NCBI GenBank assembly: GCA_023213395.1
Contig: CM041465.1
Span: forward strand, 107,577,741-107,641,740
Reading direction: 5' to 3'
Source of the DNA: Cycas panzhihuaensis
Taxonomy: Eukaryota; Cycadophyta
Length of the DNA stretch: 64,000 nucleotides
Positions within the stretch are counted from its first letter, which is position 1; each line of letters starts with the position of its first letter. The position numbers and the translations under genes were made by a program. The notes beneath the pieces are model-generated. The model made no database searches, was not told the DNA's origin, and saw only the letters and a program-made list of their open reading frames with translations. Of this stretch, positions 22,399 through 34,439 are shown one piece after another.

Positions 22399-23112
22399 CA
22401 GTAGAGCCTCACTGATTAGAGGTAGAATATGATGGAGAATGTTGGCAACACAAAGGTTAGTAACATGCATCAAAGTATAGTGATGTCATCATCCAAGGGC
22501 AGTGGCACGTGTCATGGCAGAATGCATGGACAGGGTAGAGAGAGGAGCAACATAGGGGTTGCCTATGTGTCACTTAGAATCTAATGAGAGGGGTGCCCTC
22601 ATCGCACATATATAAGGTAGATGGTAATGACAGTCATGTATATGATCAACCAAGTGATATGAATAGGAAGTATATACATATGAAGATCAGCATGTAGGGG
22701 TTCCGTGACATAGGCAGTACAAAGGGTAAAAGTAAAGAAAACAAATCTAGTGGTCACCATAATTTAGCCTCATTAGTGGCCAAATTTCAGAGGTGTAAGC
22801 AGATTATGAGATGAAGGATGGGACAAACCCAAAATAAGGGTGTTTTGGTCACCTGATAGGTTCCTCAAGTGGGATTATCAAGGAGAGGGAGACAGTGCTT
22901 GAGAATATGATGAACGAGGTCATCTACCTTGACGTTTAGGTCTCAAGGAATGTGCTAAACATCTATGAAAGAGAAATGAGACAGGAGGGACCTAGCAGTC
23001 AAAGCAAGAGCTCTTAAATATGGGTAATGTACCTAGTAAACTTGGGTGAGATGCGATACGATGATCTGAGAGTTGCAAGACCGTGGTAGAAATGCAGTGC
23101 ATCAGTAAGGGC
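22399..23112 (-). other. 3' part of the extra RNase H and untranslated end of GY-B
   Basis: Minus-strand sequence continuing from the RNase H frame (ALTDALHF-like words near 23100) and then non-coding sequence up to the polypurine tract. Heavily mutated; a final catalytic motif is not legible. Confidence 0.4.
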
Positions 23113-23275
23113 CTAAATAACAATTATGTATTCAACTTTGTTATTGGTGGCCTTAGGAAGGAAGACCCTAGAATGTATATAGTCATACCTAGAGGGGTCA
23201 TGGAGGATCCACACAGTAACAAATGGTCCTAGATTACCACGACTTCCTCTATCAGTGAAGATAAGTAATACCATG
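23113..23275 (-). pseudogene. Extra RNase H of GY-B, decayed
   Basis: Minus-strand frame with LIFTDRGSRGNLGPFVTVWIL and FLPKATNNKVEYIIVI, closely matching GY-A 10708-10860. The first Asp and the Glu of the active site remain. It stops at a TAA/TAG in place of the next helix. It lies in the same position as in GY-A, and GY-B also has RNase H after RT (36958-36260), so the element has two. Confidence 0.75.
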
Positions 23276-23836
23276 GTAAAGAGATGAGGATATCTATCAA
23301 ACAACAGGAAGAGGAGTGACGACAAGGTCAATAGGTGGATAGAAAGGAAATGAGGTAGCAACGAGGCCACCAATCACTCAGGAGATTGTGAATATGGGTC
23401 ACGAAGGATAGGAGAGTCCTAAAAAGAGGCTACGCAGAGGTAAGGGAATTGACGCAATAAAGAGGTAAGGGAACAATAGTGGACATGCCCCTTAAGGGCC
23501 CCAATGGTCACTAAGGACTAAGGTGGGGTCTAGAATAGGGGAGGCACCCCCTTTGAGAGTCCTAAAGGCATAAACAGGCAGCAAAAATATATCCAAAATG
23601 GAAAAATAAGTCAAAGAGTTATAAACATAGGTATATTTTAGAGTGGCACAAAAAATGAGATAAAAGGGACTATAGGAGACTGAAGGGGTCATCATAAATG
23701 TGCTAAGGAAGCTCAAAATGAAAGCCACATAGGAAAAACTAGGGGTAGACCCAGAAGACAAAGGTAATGAGGTCAAGGAAATAGTTGCAAGGGTTATCGC
23801 GGTAAGAGAAAAGGAGAAAGTATCTCCTAGGGCCCC

Positions 23837-23850
23837 TGTATATATAAAGG
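23837..23850 (+). promoter_or_regulatory. TATA-like box for the antisense gene of GY-B
   Basis: TGTATATATAAAGG on the plus strand, followed by GGATTCATTTTCA at 23867-23879. GY-A has the same arrangement on its minus strand at 10193-10183. It faces the antisense gene (24532 onwards), opposite to gag-pol of GY-B. Confidence 0.6.
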
Positions 23851-24269
23851 AAGGAGGGTGAAAATAGGATTCATTTTCATGGGCTCGCAAATGATCTTGA
23901 GCTCTCCCTTTTACGCAATAGAGCTCTATCTGACTTCAGAGGCATACAATGAAAGATCTGGGTGTTAGATTAGGGTGAGGAGACAATTGACATGACCTAA
24001 ACAATGAGATGGTGACAACGAGGCCAGATCCAATGAGTGGATTATCCCCTACCCTCTTCATTTTATCATCTATGATTAATGACTTTTTTGAGTTTTTTAA
24101 GCTTGTTTTTGGCCCCTTACGGGTAATTTAGGATTCTCCAGAGCCTAAATGGGGCCCAAAGATAGGGAGGACTAGGGCATTAGGTAGCCCTAGTCCCAAT
24201 GGGCCAGGCCTGGGCCTACTCAGGAAAACAAATGAGGTTTTTTAGGCATCCCTCCCTTTTTTTATGGGG

Positions 24270-24400
24270 AGTAACAATGGCCCTATGGCAAATATTACGG
24301 TGTTATGGAGTTTACCGTGGGGCCACTGAGAGGACCTAAGAATCTCAACGAGTTCCATGTTAACTCTATAGTACTGTAAAGTTTAATACGGGGTAGAGAG
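24270..24400 (+). other. Palindrome-rich leader of the GY-B antisense gene
   Basis: Contains GTTATGGAGTTTACCGTGGGGCC and GTACTGTAAAGTTTAATACGG-type words related to the LTR modules at 545-592. It corresponds in place to 9655-9760 of GY-A but is more decayed. Confidence 0.4.
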
Positions 24401-24531
24401 AAAAATGTGAAAAAGAGAAGGAAAAAGGGCTCGAAAGGGTGCCTAGCTCATCCAAATGGAGCAAAGGCATCTTGGGGGTGATTAAACATGATATGAGGAG
24501 CATTTGGATTGATTCTTAGATGGTTTCATAG

Positions 24532-26460
24532 GCGATTATTATGGCAAACAATTGTGAGAACATCAGGGTCACTATGATGAGTTTTATTGAGATGATGTCA
24601 CAAGGGGATAGATGGATACTAGGATGTTGTAGGCTTTTGAAGATTATTAAGACACCATAATATACATCATATTAGCATCTCGTGGTAGACATAGTCTCCT
24701 ACTAGGATCGTATGCAATATATTTTTCACCTCCCTTAGGTAGGAGATATCACAATTATGCTAGGAGATATCCAAAGGATACTAGCAGGAGGAGTGCCAGT
24801 ATCACTGGGAACATTACCCAGTATGGATGCCACGTACATAGAGGTGACCACTTATTTAATAGGTCAGGGGAGATGGAATTGACGAGGGGTGTCAGTGTAG
24901 AGTATGGTGATGTCTAGATTCCTCGAGTGAGAAAACTCATCATATTATGTATTCTATTTTGGATTTCCTAGAAACAGAATTACAAATATATTCAAGGTAG
25001 GTGGATGGCTATAGTGAGGAGGTGTGAGGCAGGAGAAAGGCTAGATTGGGCTACCTTGATAGCGATAAACATGGTCACTCAGTTAGACACTATCCGAGTG
25101 GTAGGGAGAGGTGGATTTACATATTGTACTCTGTTGTAGTGTTGGTTTTTTTATCACTTTAGGGCAGTGGCACCACTTGGAGGCCCTCATCCTATCTTAG
25201 CACAAGCACCCATGGTGCACAGGTGGTAGACTAAGTTCAAGAGAACCAAGAACTAGGTACATGTTAAGAGATCAATAGAGGTGACATCACTAGACCTCCT
25301 CACTCTAGTAGACTATACAATGGACCTATATAGAGGAGTGTATTAGGATAGTGACAACGTGGTAAGGGAGTTAGGAGGTGATCTAGGTGAGGGTGGAGGT
25401 GATGATGGAGGTGATGGGGCCGGCCCATCAAGAGCTACAAGAGGAGAGGCAGGTCTATTAGGAGTTATGAGAGGAGAGGCAAGTCCCTTAGGAGCTGTAG
25501 GAGGGGATAGGCCACTAGCATAAAGAGAGAGGGTAGCAGGTAGGGCTATGGCAGTAGTGGCAGTGATGGTAGCAACAACAGAGGTAGCGATAACTGTGAT
25601 AGATAGAGGAGAGGAGGTGGGAGAGGCATCAGTGGCTTAGGAGGTAGTAGAGGTGGTAGTGGAGGCCGAGGAGGGTGGTCCAATAACTAAGGGAGCTCTT
25701 ATGGAGGAGGTGGTCATCCAAGTTAAGGAGTCAGCCATCCCAGGAGGTCAGACACTACCCTTACCTAACGTCTTTCGACCACTAGCTGCTTAGATAGCTT
25801 ACTTTGATTTAATTTTGATGATTTGATATATGCATATATTGGACTAATATATGGTGTATATGGGTTGATAGGAGTAGCAGAGATGGTGAGGTTGGTAGAG
25901 GTAGTCACTCAAGAGTTATTCCCCCAGATCTATGCAGAGGAGTAACCTCCCATCAAGGCTGGAGAGGAGCCTCGATCGGTAGGGACACACACGATAGTAT
26001 TCATCCCATTAATTAGGGCCAGAGATATATGGGTAGTAGATCCCTAGGCACACCAGGTGAGGGTTGGACAGATGCAAGTGGAGTTGGATAGGATTCACAC
26101 AGAGAGGGACCAAGCAGTCATAAAGAGGGACACCTTACGAGGCTGAGTATAGGTGTTAGAGGCCCAGGGAGGAGGAGCAATAGGCAGGGATGTCGAGAGC
26201 CACATCCAGATTACTATGCTAAAGGAGGGACCCTAGAGGGCAGAGGGAGATAGAGATCATATCCAAGTGAGATATGATTAGTTGGTGGAGCAAGTCATCA
26301 CGAGATCATCGCACAGGAAATAGACCCACACGATGGCAATGATCCCAAGGAGGCCTCAGGATGAGGGAAGTGAGGTAGGGAGCTCATAGTAGTGGCAGAG
26401 GAGCCTAGGAGGCATGTGGTCTCTTAAGAAGGGGTCATGCAGGCCAGGAGATGACACCCC
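24532..26460 (+). pseudogene. Antisense extra gene of GY-B, plant-mobile-domain-like protein
   Basis: Plus strand, opposite to GY-B pol. After an acceptor TTTCATAG (24531) the frame gives ENIRVTMMSFIEMMSQ, then YIFHLP*VGDITIMLGDIQ and VPVSLGTLPSMDAT (about 24720-24840), RVRKLIILCILFWIS-like sequence near 24930 and WATLIAINMVTQLDTIRVVG near 25060. These align block by block with the GY-A copy, including a TAG at the same codon before the FHLP motif. Next comes a Gly/Asp-rich and GPSR-type region, a decayed donor near 25744, an acceptor GTTGATAG at 25871 and a charged helical exon to about 26460. Many stops; not functional. The shared layout shows that the gene predates the split of the two elements. 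Confidence 0.6.
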
Positions 26461-27240
26461 TTAAAAGTGGGATGCTGAGGAGTTATACACAAACTATTAG
26501 TTTTGAGCAAGGGGCATTGGGTCTCCAAGGAGTCACCATATATTAACACATGATTGTACTCCTCCCTACAAGGATTCTAGCTTCCTAAGGATGATGTACT
26601 ATATGACTTTGTATGATATGATTCATTATGTATATATAGATAGGGGCCAGTTGGCACCCCATTTGGTCCATGATGATGGTGTTATGATGGTTTTGTAATG
26701 TTGTTTTTGTTGTTTATTTGTTTGCTTATTTGTATGCATGGGAGATGGATGCATGGAGATATGAGTATATGGGTGTATAAGGGGCTATACATCATAGTGA
26801 TTTTAGTTGATTGTTATGTAGTTTTTGTTGTTATATCATTTGGGTGACACTCATGCTTCTTTTCATGTAGGACCATACTTATAGCAGGCACACACGACCA
26901 CCCCGCATGTAGGCGATAGGCACATATGAGGCTAAGAGAGGGAAGACCATGCATGTCCATTGAAGAAGCATAATGGATATGCAAAGGAAGTGATGATAAA
27001 GAGGGAGTATAGAAACTCATGTACGAAGTCCTAGTTAGGGTGTGATTCTAAACTTAATAGCAATAGAAATTTACATATCTAGCTAGGAGGGGAGGTTTCC
27101 CTTGGGAGGGAAACAAAAAGATGCCATAGAAGATATGGAACCATAAAAGTAAAAGTACACCCCAAGCTGCCATTCCACCTATGGTTAGGAGGAAAGGAGA
27201 CACACTTAAGGTGGTAGTTTAAGCTCATTTTGGAGCAAGA
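26461..27240. other. Spacer and linker of GY-B between the antisense gene and integrase
   Basis: Mostly non-coding. The part at about 27010-27245 matches, on the minus strand, the ~175-bp unit of GY-A (AAATGAGCTTAAACTACC and the AACCATAGGTGGAATGGCAG words), present here once. Confidence 0.5.
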
Positions 27241-27395
27241 AGAAAGGACATAGTATGCCTGGTCTACTCTAGAGTAGGGAATATCACACATATAATTTCT
27301 TTAGGAATTTACTGTTGATAGCTTTCTCAAACTCAAGGCCCTCTAGAGTTACAGTCCTATAGGCATAGTTATCAAGGCTTTCGAGAATGATGAAA
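27241..27395 (-). pseudogene. C-terminal end of GY-B integrase (beyond the CO-1 insertion)
   Basis: Joining the sequence left of 27396 to that right of 35137 on the minus strand gives KWVGPFIILESLDNYAY and TVTLEGLEFEKAINSKF, the usual C-terminal barrel segment of gypsy integrase (W-GP--I). CO-1 inserted within the GPF codons. Confidence 0.75.
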
Positions 27396-27400
27396 GGACC
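27396..27400. repeat. Target site duplication GGACC, left copy (CO-1 array)
   Basis: Identical to 35133-35137. One pair flanks the whole three-LTR array, so it entered, or arose from, a single insertion. Confidence 0.9.
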
Positions 27401-27840
27401 TGTTGGGTATTGTGACAATAATTATGGGGCTAAAATTATGGCATGTTTTTGGCACAATTTTCCCTCTAATCTTTCTCAGGGGGTTCCAAGGGGGCAGGAG
27501 CCCCCCTTGGCTGGAGGGTGCAGGGGGAGTGAAACACCCCCCCTAAGAGGGGGTTCGGGGGTGATAGCCCCCAACCTAAAAAATTAGCCATGTAAACCTT
27601 ATCAAAATGTAAAGAGCATCAGGGTTGTTTGATACAAATACCCTAGATTCTACGATTGAGATTTAGGTCTTAGATGTTCCTCTCATGTAACCCATTTTAG
27701 GGCTTTTCTTATTATGTTGTAATCTAATGCAATATAACTGTGATGAGGGCAGTGGCTGGTTATTGTTCTAGAGAGCACTCTGTAACTGTAATGAGGGCAA
27801 TGGCTAGTTGTTGTTCCAGAGAGCACTCTGTAACTGTGAT
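27401..27840 (+). repeat. CO-1 LTR 1, truncated (440 of ~692 bp)
   Basis: Starts TGTTGGGTATTGTGAC. It matches the first 440 bp of LTR 2 (29707-30146) and breaks off at GTGAT, where pol sequence follows. The break shares GAT with the pol side, a microhomology deletion junction. Confidence 0.9.
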
Positions 27841-29650
27841 AAATCTCCCCTTGTAAAATTAGACAGTGTAGAAGCTAAAATGAAATAGGAATAGCAACAT
27901 GAACATCAACAAGTTAAGTTTGAAATGCATGCATTTATGGAATCAGAAGAGCATGAAGATCTTTTTGAAGATGAATCAATAGTAGATTCATAGGAGTATG
28001 TAGACACTCCTCTGCCAACAGTTAGAAGATCTAGACGAGTTAGTCATCCACCTAATAGGTACAACCCTTCTATTTTTATTGCTTTAGTTTCTAATGATGG
28101 TGAGCCCATATGTTATCAGGAAGCAGTAGATGATATCCATGAAGAGAAGTGGATAAGGGCTATGTAGGAAGAGATAAATACCTTGAAGAAAAATAATTCA
28201 TGAGACTTGGTAGAACTTCCACATGGTAGGAAGAATGTTGGTTACAGGTGGGTTTTAAAAAAGAAAACAGATGTTGATGGAAAGGTTGATATATATAGGA
28301 CAAGACTGGTGGCTAAAGGTTTTGCACAGAAAGTAGGTATTGACTTTCATGAGATCTTTTCACCAGTTGTTAAACTTGTTTTAATTCGAGTGCTGTTAGC
28401 ATTGGTAGCTTCTCTCGATTTGGAGTTGGAGTAGTTAGATGTAAAAACAGATTTTCTACATGGAGATTTAGATGAGGAGATCTATATGGATCAACCAGAA
28501 GGGTTTGTACAAGATGGCAGGAAAAGACTTATTTATAGGCTCAAGAAATCATTGTATGGTCTGAAGCAATCACCTAGGCAGTGGTACAAAAAGTTTGATG
28601 CCTTCATAGAGAGCCAAAATTTCAAAAGAAGTGAGTATGATCATTGTGTTTGCTTTAAATTTATGGGTAATAGCTTATTCATTATCTTGGTGTTATATGT
28701 TGATGACATGCTAGTTGCAAGCAAGAGCATGGAAGAAATTAATAAGCTAAAGGCTCAATTGGATAGGACTTTTGATATGAAGGATCTAAGAGCTGTAAAA
28801 TAAATCTTAGGCATGGAGATACACAGAGACAGGAAAAATGGTAAGCTATGGTTATCACAGCAGAAATATGTAGAGAAGGTGCTAACCAGGTTTTGTATGC
28901 AAATGTCAAACTAGTGAGTATCCCTTTAGCTTCCCACTTCAAGCTTTCTTCAAATATGAGTCATAGTAGTGAAGAAGAAAAGGACTATATGTCTCGTGTG
29001 CCTTATGCCATTACAGTAGGAAGTTTGATGTATGCCATGGTATGTACAAGACCTCATATTTCACATGCAGTCAGTGTAGTTAGCAGGTTTATGGAAAATC
29101 CAGGAAAGGAACATTGGGCTACAGTGAAATGGGTGCTTGGGTATCTGAGAGGCACGAGTGACTACTACATCACCTTTGGAGGTACAAGTAATTAGGTTTG
29201 TGGATATATTGATTTAGACTTTGCAGGAGATTTAGACAAAAGAAGATATACTTTAGGTTATGTTTTTACTCTTGCAAATGGTCCAGTTAGTTAGATGTCC
29301 AAATTACAGAGCATAATTACACTGTCAACCACAGAAGCTGAATATATTGCTACAGCACATGCCTATAAGAAGCAATCTGGTTATATGGTCTATTGGTTGA
29401 GCTTGGAAGGAGACATAAAAATGTAAAGGTATTTTATGACAGTCAAAGTACCATTTACTTAGCCAAGAATCCAGCTTATTACTGTAGAACAAAGTATATT
29501 ACTCTTAAGTACCATTTCGTTAGTCAGGCTGTGGAAGTAGGTGGAGTGGCACTTGAGAAGATTCACACCAATCAGAATTATGCTGATATATTCATAAAAC
29601 CAGTACCAATAAAGAAGTTCAAATGGTGTTTGACTTCTCTTGGCTTGTAG
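27841..29650 (+). pseudogene. pol: CO-1 unit 1: RT and RNase H remnant
   Basis: Begins with the sequence found at 32574 in unit 2 and ends at TSLGL-stop. It holds RT blocks GYRWVLKKKTDVDGK, ARLVAKGFAQK, LYGLKQSPRQWYKKFD and LYVDDMLVASK (near 28695), and RNase H blocks GSLMYAMVCTRPHIS and FYDSQSTIYLAKN. Gag, protease and integrase are absent through the deletion. Stops include TAG 28432, where unit 2 has CAG (33165). Where unit 2 has a stop (TAG in SPR*WYKK), this unit keeps Q. Confidence 0.85.
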
Positions 29651-29706
29651 AAAAGATGATGAAGGGTCCAGGAAAGGTACCGGGTAATTGTTGTCAAGGT
29701 GGAGAT

Positions 29707-30398
29707 TGTTGGGTATTATTGCAACAATTATGGAGCTAAAATTATGGCATGTTTTCAGCATGGTTCTCCCCTAGTCTTTCTCAGGGGGTTCCAAGGAGGG
29801 CAGGAGCCCCACTTGGCCAGGGGATACGGGGGGCGTAGAACGCCCTCCACTAGGAGGGGGTTCAAGGTCGATAGCCACCGACCCAAAAAATTAGCCATGT
29901 AAACCTTATCAAAATGTAAAGAGAATCAGGGTCATTTAATACAAATACCCTAGATTCTATGGTTGAGATTTAGGTCTTTGATATTCCTCTCATGTAGCCT
30001 ATTTTAGGGTTTTTCTTATTATGTTGTAATGTAATGCAATGTAATTATGATGAGGGTGGCGGCTGGTTATTGTTCTAGAGAGCACTCTATAACTATGATG
30101 AGGGCAGCGACTGGTTGTTATTCCAGAGAGTACTCTATAACTGTGATGTACTATTTCTCCATTCTATAGTAATAAATCTCGATACCTTTTCTATGTGGAT
30201 GTTTCCCTAGCACACTGCTAGGGTTTTACCACGTTATATCAGGTGCACATGTGATGTTTGGCTTTTATTTTCTTGTTATTGAATAATCTTTGATTTTAGA
30301 ACTTGCATGTAATTTTAAGTTTCAATTTTTGTAACTAGTTGTAAGAATGCAATAGATCTTGGTGGCAGTTAAAGGGTTGGGACATTGTATTCCTGACA
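29707..30398 (+). repeat. CO-1 LTR 2 (692 bp), shared by both units
   Basis: Starts TGTTGGGTATTATTGC and ends CCTGACA. It is preceded by the purine-rich GGTGGAGAT and followed by TGGTATCAGAGCC. It differs from LTR 3 at about 12 of ~165 positions in its middle third. It contains two adjacent ~60-bp repeats built on GATGAGGGYRGCGRCTGGTT and CCAGAGAGYACTCT. Confidence 0.92.
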
Positions 30399-30400
30399 AC

Positions 30401-30413
30401 TGGTATCAGAGCC
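30401..30413 (+). other. Primer binding site of CO-1 (initiator tRNA-Met)
   Basis: TGGTATCAGAGCC two bases after LTR 2 is the standard copia primer site. Confidence 0.92.
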
Positions 30414-30439
30414 ACTCTTTTTTTTGCAGTGTGTTTGTG

Positions 30440-31336
30440 AAGATTTTGGTGTCATCTTTTCTACACCAAATAGTGAAACTAGCAGGTGCAAAGTTCAAGG
30501 TGGAGAATTTCAATGGCAAGAAAAACTTCGAGTTGTGAAAGCTAAAAATGTATGATATTCTTGTATAGCAGGGTTTGTACAAAGCCCTTGTAGGCAAATC
30601 AAAGAAACCCACAAGGATGGACGATGATGAATGGGATGATTTAGACAAAAAGGCACTTAGCATAATATGATTATACTTAGAAGATGAAGTCTTGTTTAAT
30701 ATCACATGGGAGCAGATAACAGCAGGATTATGGACCCAGTTGGAAGGCCTATATATGACCAAATCAGTAATAAATTGAATCTACCTGGAGAGGTAATTGT
30801 ACTCGTTACAGATGAAGGAAGGTATAAAAATTGCTGACTATTTAAATATTTTTAATAATCTTATTTGTTAATTGACTAGTATCGATGTTAAAATTGAGGA
30901 TGAGGATAAGGCTATTACCCTGTTATGCTCATTACCAGAATCCTAGGATAATATTGTCACCTTAATTAGTTTTAGCGCTACAGATGAATTGGAATATGAT
31001 TCTGTTATGAGTGCTTTGCTAATGGAAGAAGTGCAGAGGAAGTCTAGTCTTAAAACCTCCACACCAGAAGCCATGACAGTAAGGGGTAGAACATTTGAGA
31101 GAGGATAAAACTCTAGGGATACATCAAGGTCTAAGTGAAAGAGCAAAAAGAGTAAGCTCAGGTGTTGGCATTATAATAAGACCAGTCACCTCAAGAAGGA
31201 TTATTACAAAAGGAAAGAGCTCTAGAAAAAGGAAGATCCTGCCAAGGAGGCAAATAAGGTGGAGTCAAATCAAGGTATGGATGATGATGTCTTGGTCACT
31301 TATAATGTTTCTCATTATCACCATGACTAGTTATTA
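30440..31336 (+). pseudogene. gag: CO-1 unit 2: gag
   Basis: The frame, broken by stops and small shifts, gives KFKVENFNGKKNFEL, LYKALVGKSKKP, WDDLDKKALS, IDVKIEDEDKAITLLCSLPES and a knuckle CWHYNKTSHLKKDYY at 31163-31207, in which the second and last Cys of C-x2-C-x4-H-x4-C are lost. It is followed by an Asp-rich spacer. The start codon is not identifiable. Confidence 0.8.
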
Positions 31337-32621
31337 GATTCAGGTGTTTCGCACCACATGTGTCCACACAAGAGTTGGTTCTCTTCATACCAACCTCTTG
31401 ATGGTAGTTATGTGCTTATGGGAAATGAAGTTTCTTGTAAGACAATGGGCGTTGGTAGCATCAGAATTAAGATGTTCAATGGGGTAGTTAGAACATTCAC
31501 TGAGGTTAGACATGTACCTGATTTGAAAAGGAATCTGATTTCCTTGGGTGAATTAGATTCAAGTGGTTTTAAGTATACAGGTCATGAAGGAGTCCTAAAG
31601 GTGTCAAAGGGCGCCTTGGTTGTTATAAAAGTCTTAAAGAAAGGAAATCTTTATATTTTAGTGGGAAGTACATATGTCAGCCAAGCAGCTACAACATCAA
31701 AGACCAGAGAAGATCACCGGCCTATGGCATCAAGGACTTAGTCACATGAGTAAGAAAGGAGTTAAGGTGCTGATAAACCATAAGTTGTTTCCTAACTTGC
31801 AGCTTTCAGAATTGGCTTTCTATAAGCATTGTGTTTTTGGAAAATAGTGTAAACTCAGGTTCAAAGTAGGGAGTTTCACTAATAAAGGCATTCTGGATTA
31901 CATACATTCAGATGTATGGGGACCAACCCCTAAAATATCTTATGGAGGATCATTGTATTTTGTCACATTTATAGATGATTACTCCAGGAAGGTTTGGGTC
32001 TATTTTTTGAAAAGGAAATCTGAAGTGTTTAGTGTGTTTAAGCAGTTCAAGGCTCTAGTTGAGAACAACATTAGTAAGACAATCAAATATTTAAGAACTA
32101 ACAATGGAGGTGAGTTCAACTCCTTGGAATTTGAGAACTATTACAGAGAAGTTGGGATCGAAAGACACAAGACCACTAGCTATACTCCATAGTAAAATGG
32201 CATTACTGAGTGCATGAATAAGACACTCTTGGAAAGAGTAAGAAGCATGCTAAGTAATGCAGGAGTGGTGCAGGGCTTGTGGGCAGAAGTTGTTCAAACA
32301 GCTTACTATCTGGTAAACAGGTCACCATCAGTTGCAATAGATTGCAAGATTCTTGAAGAGGTATGGACTCGACATCCGTGTGATTATTCAAATTTAAAAG
32401 TTTTTGGTTGTGATGCTTATGCCTGGACTGACAAAATTAAACGCTCAAAGTTAGACCCAAAATCCAAGAGATATATCTTTATTGGTTATGGTGATAAGGA
32501 TGGTGTAAAGGGATACAAGTTGTGGGATCCTACTGCCTACAAAATCACCATTAATAGAGATGTCATATTTGATGAATCTCCACTTGTAAAATCAAATAGT
32601 GTAGAAGCTGAAATAAAATAG
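31337..32621 (+). pseudogene. pol: CO-1 unit 2: protease region and integrase
   Basis: DSGVSHHMC at 31337 is the copia protease motif. The spacer FNGVVRTFTEVRHVPDLKRNLISLG precedes integrase, whose zinc module is near 31725-31865. The catalytic core has D in DYIHSDVWGP (~31905), then LRTNNGGEF, in which the second catalytic Asp has become Asn (AAC at 32100), and E in ITECMNKTLLERVRSML (~32210). Two stops at TP**NG replace Gln. The C-terminal GYKLWDPTAYKI is intact up to 32621. Confidence 0.87.
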
Positions 32622-32657
32622 GAGCAGCAAGATGAACATCAACAAGTTAAGTTTGAA

Positions 32658-34380
32658 ATGCAGCCATCTGTAGAATCAGAAGAGCATGAAGATCTTTCTG
32701 AAGATGAATCAACAATAGATTCACAGAAGTATGTAGACACTCCTCTGCCAACAGTTAGAAGATCTAGACGAGTTAGTCATCCACTTGACAAGTGCAACCC
32801 TTCTATTTCTATTGCTTTAGTTTCTAATGATGGTGAGCCCACGTGTTATTAGGAAGTAGTAGATGATATCCATGGAGAGAAGTGGATAAGGGCTATGCAG
32901 GAAGAGATAGATGCCTTGAAGAAAAATAATTCATGGGACTTGGTAGAACTTCCACATGGCGGTGAAGGCATTGGTTGTAGGTGGGTTTTCAAAAAGAAAA
33001 TAGATGTTGATAGAAAGGTTGATAAATACAAGGCAAGACTGGTGGCTAAAGGTTTTACACATAAAGCAGGTATTGGCTTTTATGAGATCTTTTCACCAGT
33101 TGTTAAACTTGTTTCAATTCAAGTGCTGTTAGCATTGGTAGCTTCTCTTAATTTGGAGTTGGAGCAGTTAGATGTAAAAATAACTTTTCTACATGGAGAT
33201 TTAGATGGGGAGATCTATATGGATCAACTAGAAGGGTTTGTATAAGATGGCAGGAAAAGACTTGTTTGCAGGCTTAGGAAATCATTGTATGGTCTGAAGC
33301 AATCACCCAGGTAGTGGTACAAGAAGTTTGATACCTTCATAGAGAGCCAAAATTTCAAAAGAAGTGAGTATGATCATTGTGTTTACTTTAAATTTATGGG
33401 CAATGGCTTATTCATTATCTTGGTGTTATATGTTGATGACATGCTGGTTGCAAGCAAGAGCATGGAAGAAATCAATAAGCTAAAGGCTCAATTAGATAGG
33501 ACTTTTGATATGAAGGATCTAAGAGCTGCAAAACAAATTTTAGGCATGGAGATACACAAAGATAGGAAAAATGGTAAGCTATGGTTATCACAGTAGAAAT
33601 ATGTAGAGAAGGTGCTAACTAGGTTTGGTATGGCAAATGTGAAACTAGTGAGTATCCCTTTGGCTTCCCACTTTAAGCTTTCTTTGAATATGAGTCCTAG
33701 TAGTGAAGAAGAAAAGGCTTATATGTCTCGTGTGCCTTATGCCAGTGCAGTAGGAAGTTTGATGTATGCCATGGTATGTACAAGACCTGATATTTCATAT
33801 GTAGTTAGTGTAGTTAGCAGGTTTATGGCAAATCCAGGAAAGGAACATTGGGCTGTAGTGAAATGGGTGCTTCAGTATCTGAGAGGCACGAGTGACTACT
33901 GCATCACCTTTGGAGGTAAAAGTAATCAGGTTTGTAGATATGTCGATTCAAACTTTGCAAGAGATTTAGACAAAAGAAGGTCTACTTCAGGTTATGTTTT
34001 TACTCTTGCAAATGGTCTAGTTAGTTGGATGTCCAAATTGCAGAGCACAATTATACTATCAATCATGGAAGTTGAATATATTGCTACAGCACATGCCTGT
34101 AAAAAAGTAATATGGTTATAGGGTCTATTGGTTGAGCTTGGAAGGAGATAGGAAAATGTAAAGGTATTTTGTGACAGTCAAAGTGCTATTTACTTAGCCA
34201 AGAATCTAGCTTATCACAGTAGAACAAAGCATATTGCTCTTGAGTACCATTTTGTTAGGCAGTTATGGAAGGTGTGGAGTGGCACTTGAGAAGATTCACA
34301 CCAATCAGAATTATGCTGATATATTCACAAAACCAGTACCAGTAGAGAAGTTCAAATGGTGTTTGACTTCTCTTAGCTTG
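32658..34380 (+). pseudogene. pol: CO-1 unit 2: RT and RNase H
   Basis: RT blocks: CRWVFKKKIDVD, KARLVAKGFTHKAG, ELEQLDVKITFLHGDL, SLYGLKQSPR*WYKKFD, LYVDDMLVASK (YVDD at 33429-33440) and FDMKDLRAAKQILGMEI. RNase H blocks: GSLMYAMVCTRPDIS, YLRGTSDYCITFGG, RSTSGYVFTLANGLVSW, MEVEYIATAHACK and [13 protein letters not shown]. Stops at 32850, 33243, 33594 and 34119, with a shift near 34260, break it. Confidence 0.88.
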
Positions 34381-34439
34381 TAGAAAAGACGATGAAGGGT
34401 CCAGGAAAGGTAATGAGTAATTGTTGTCAAGGTGGAGAT

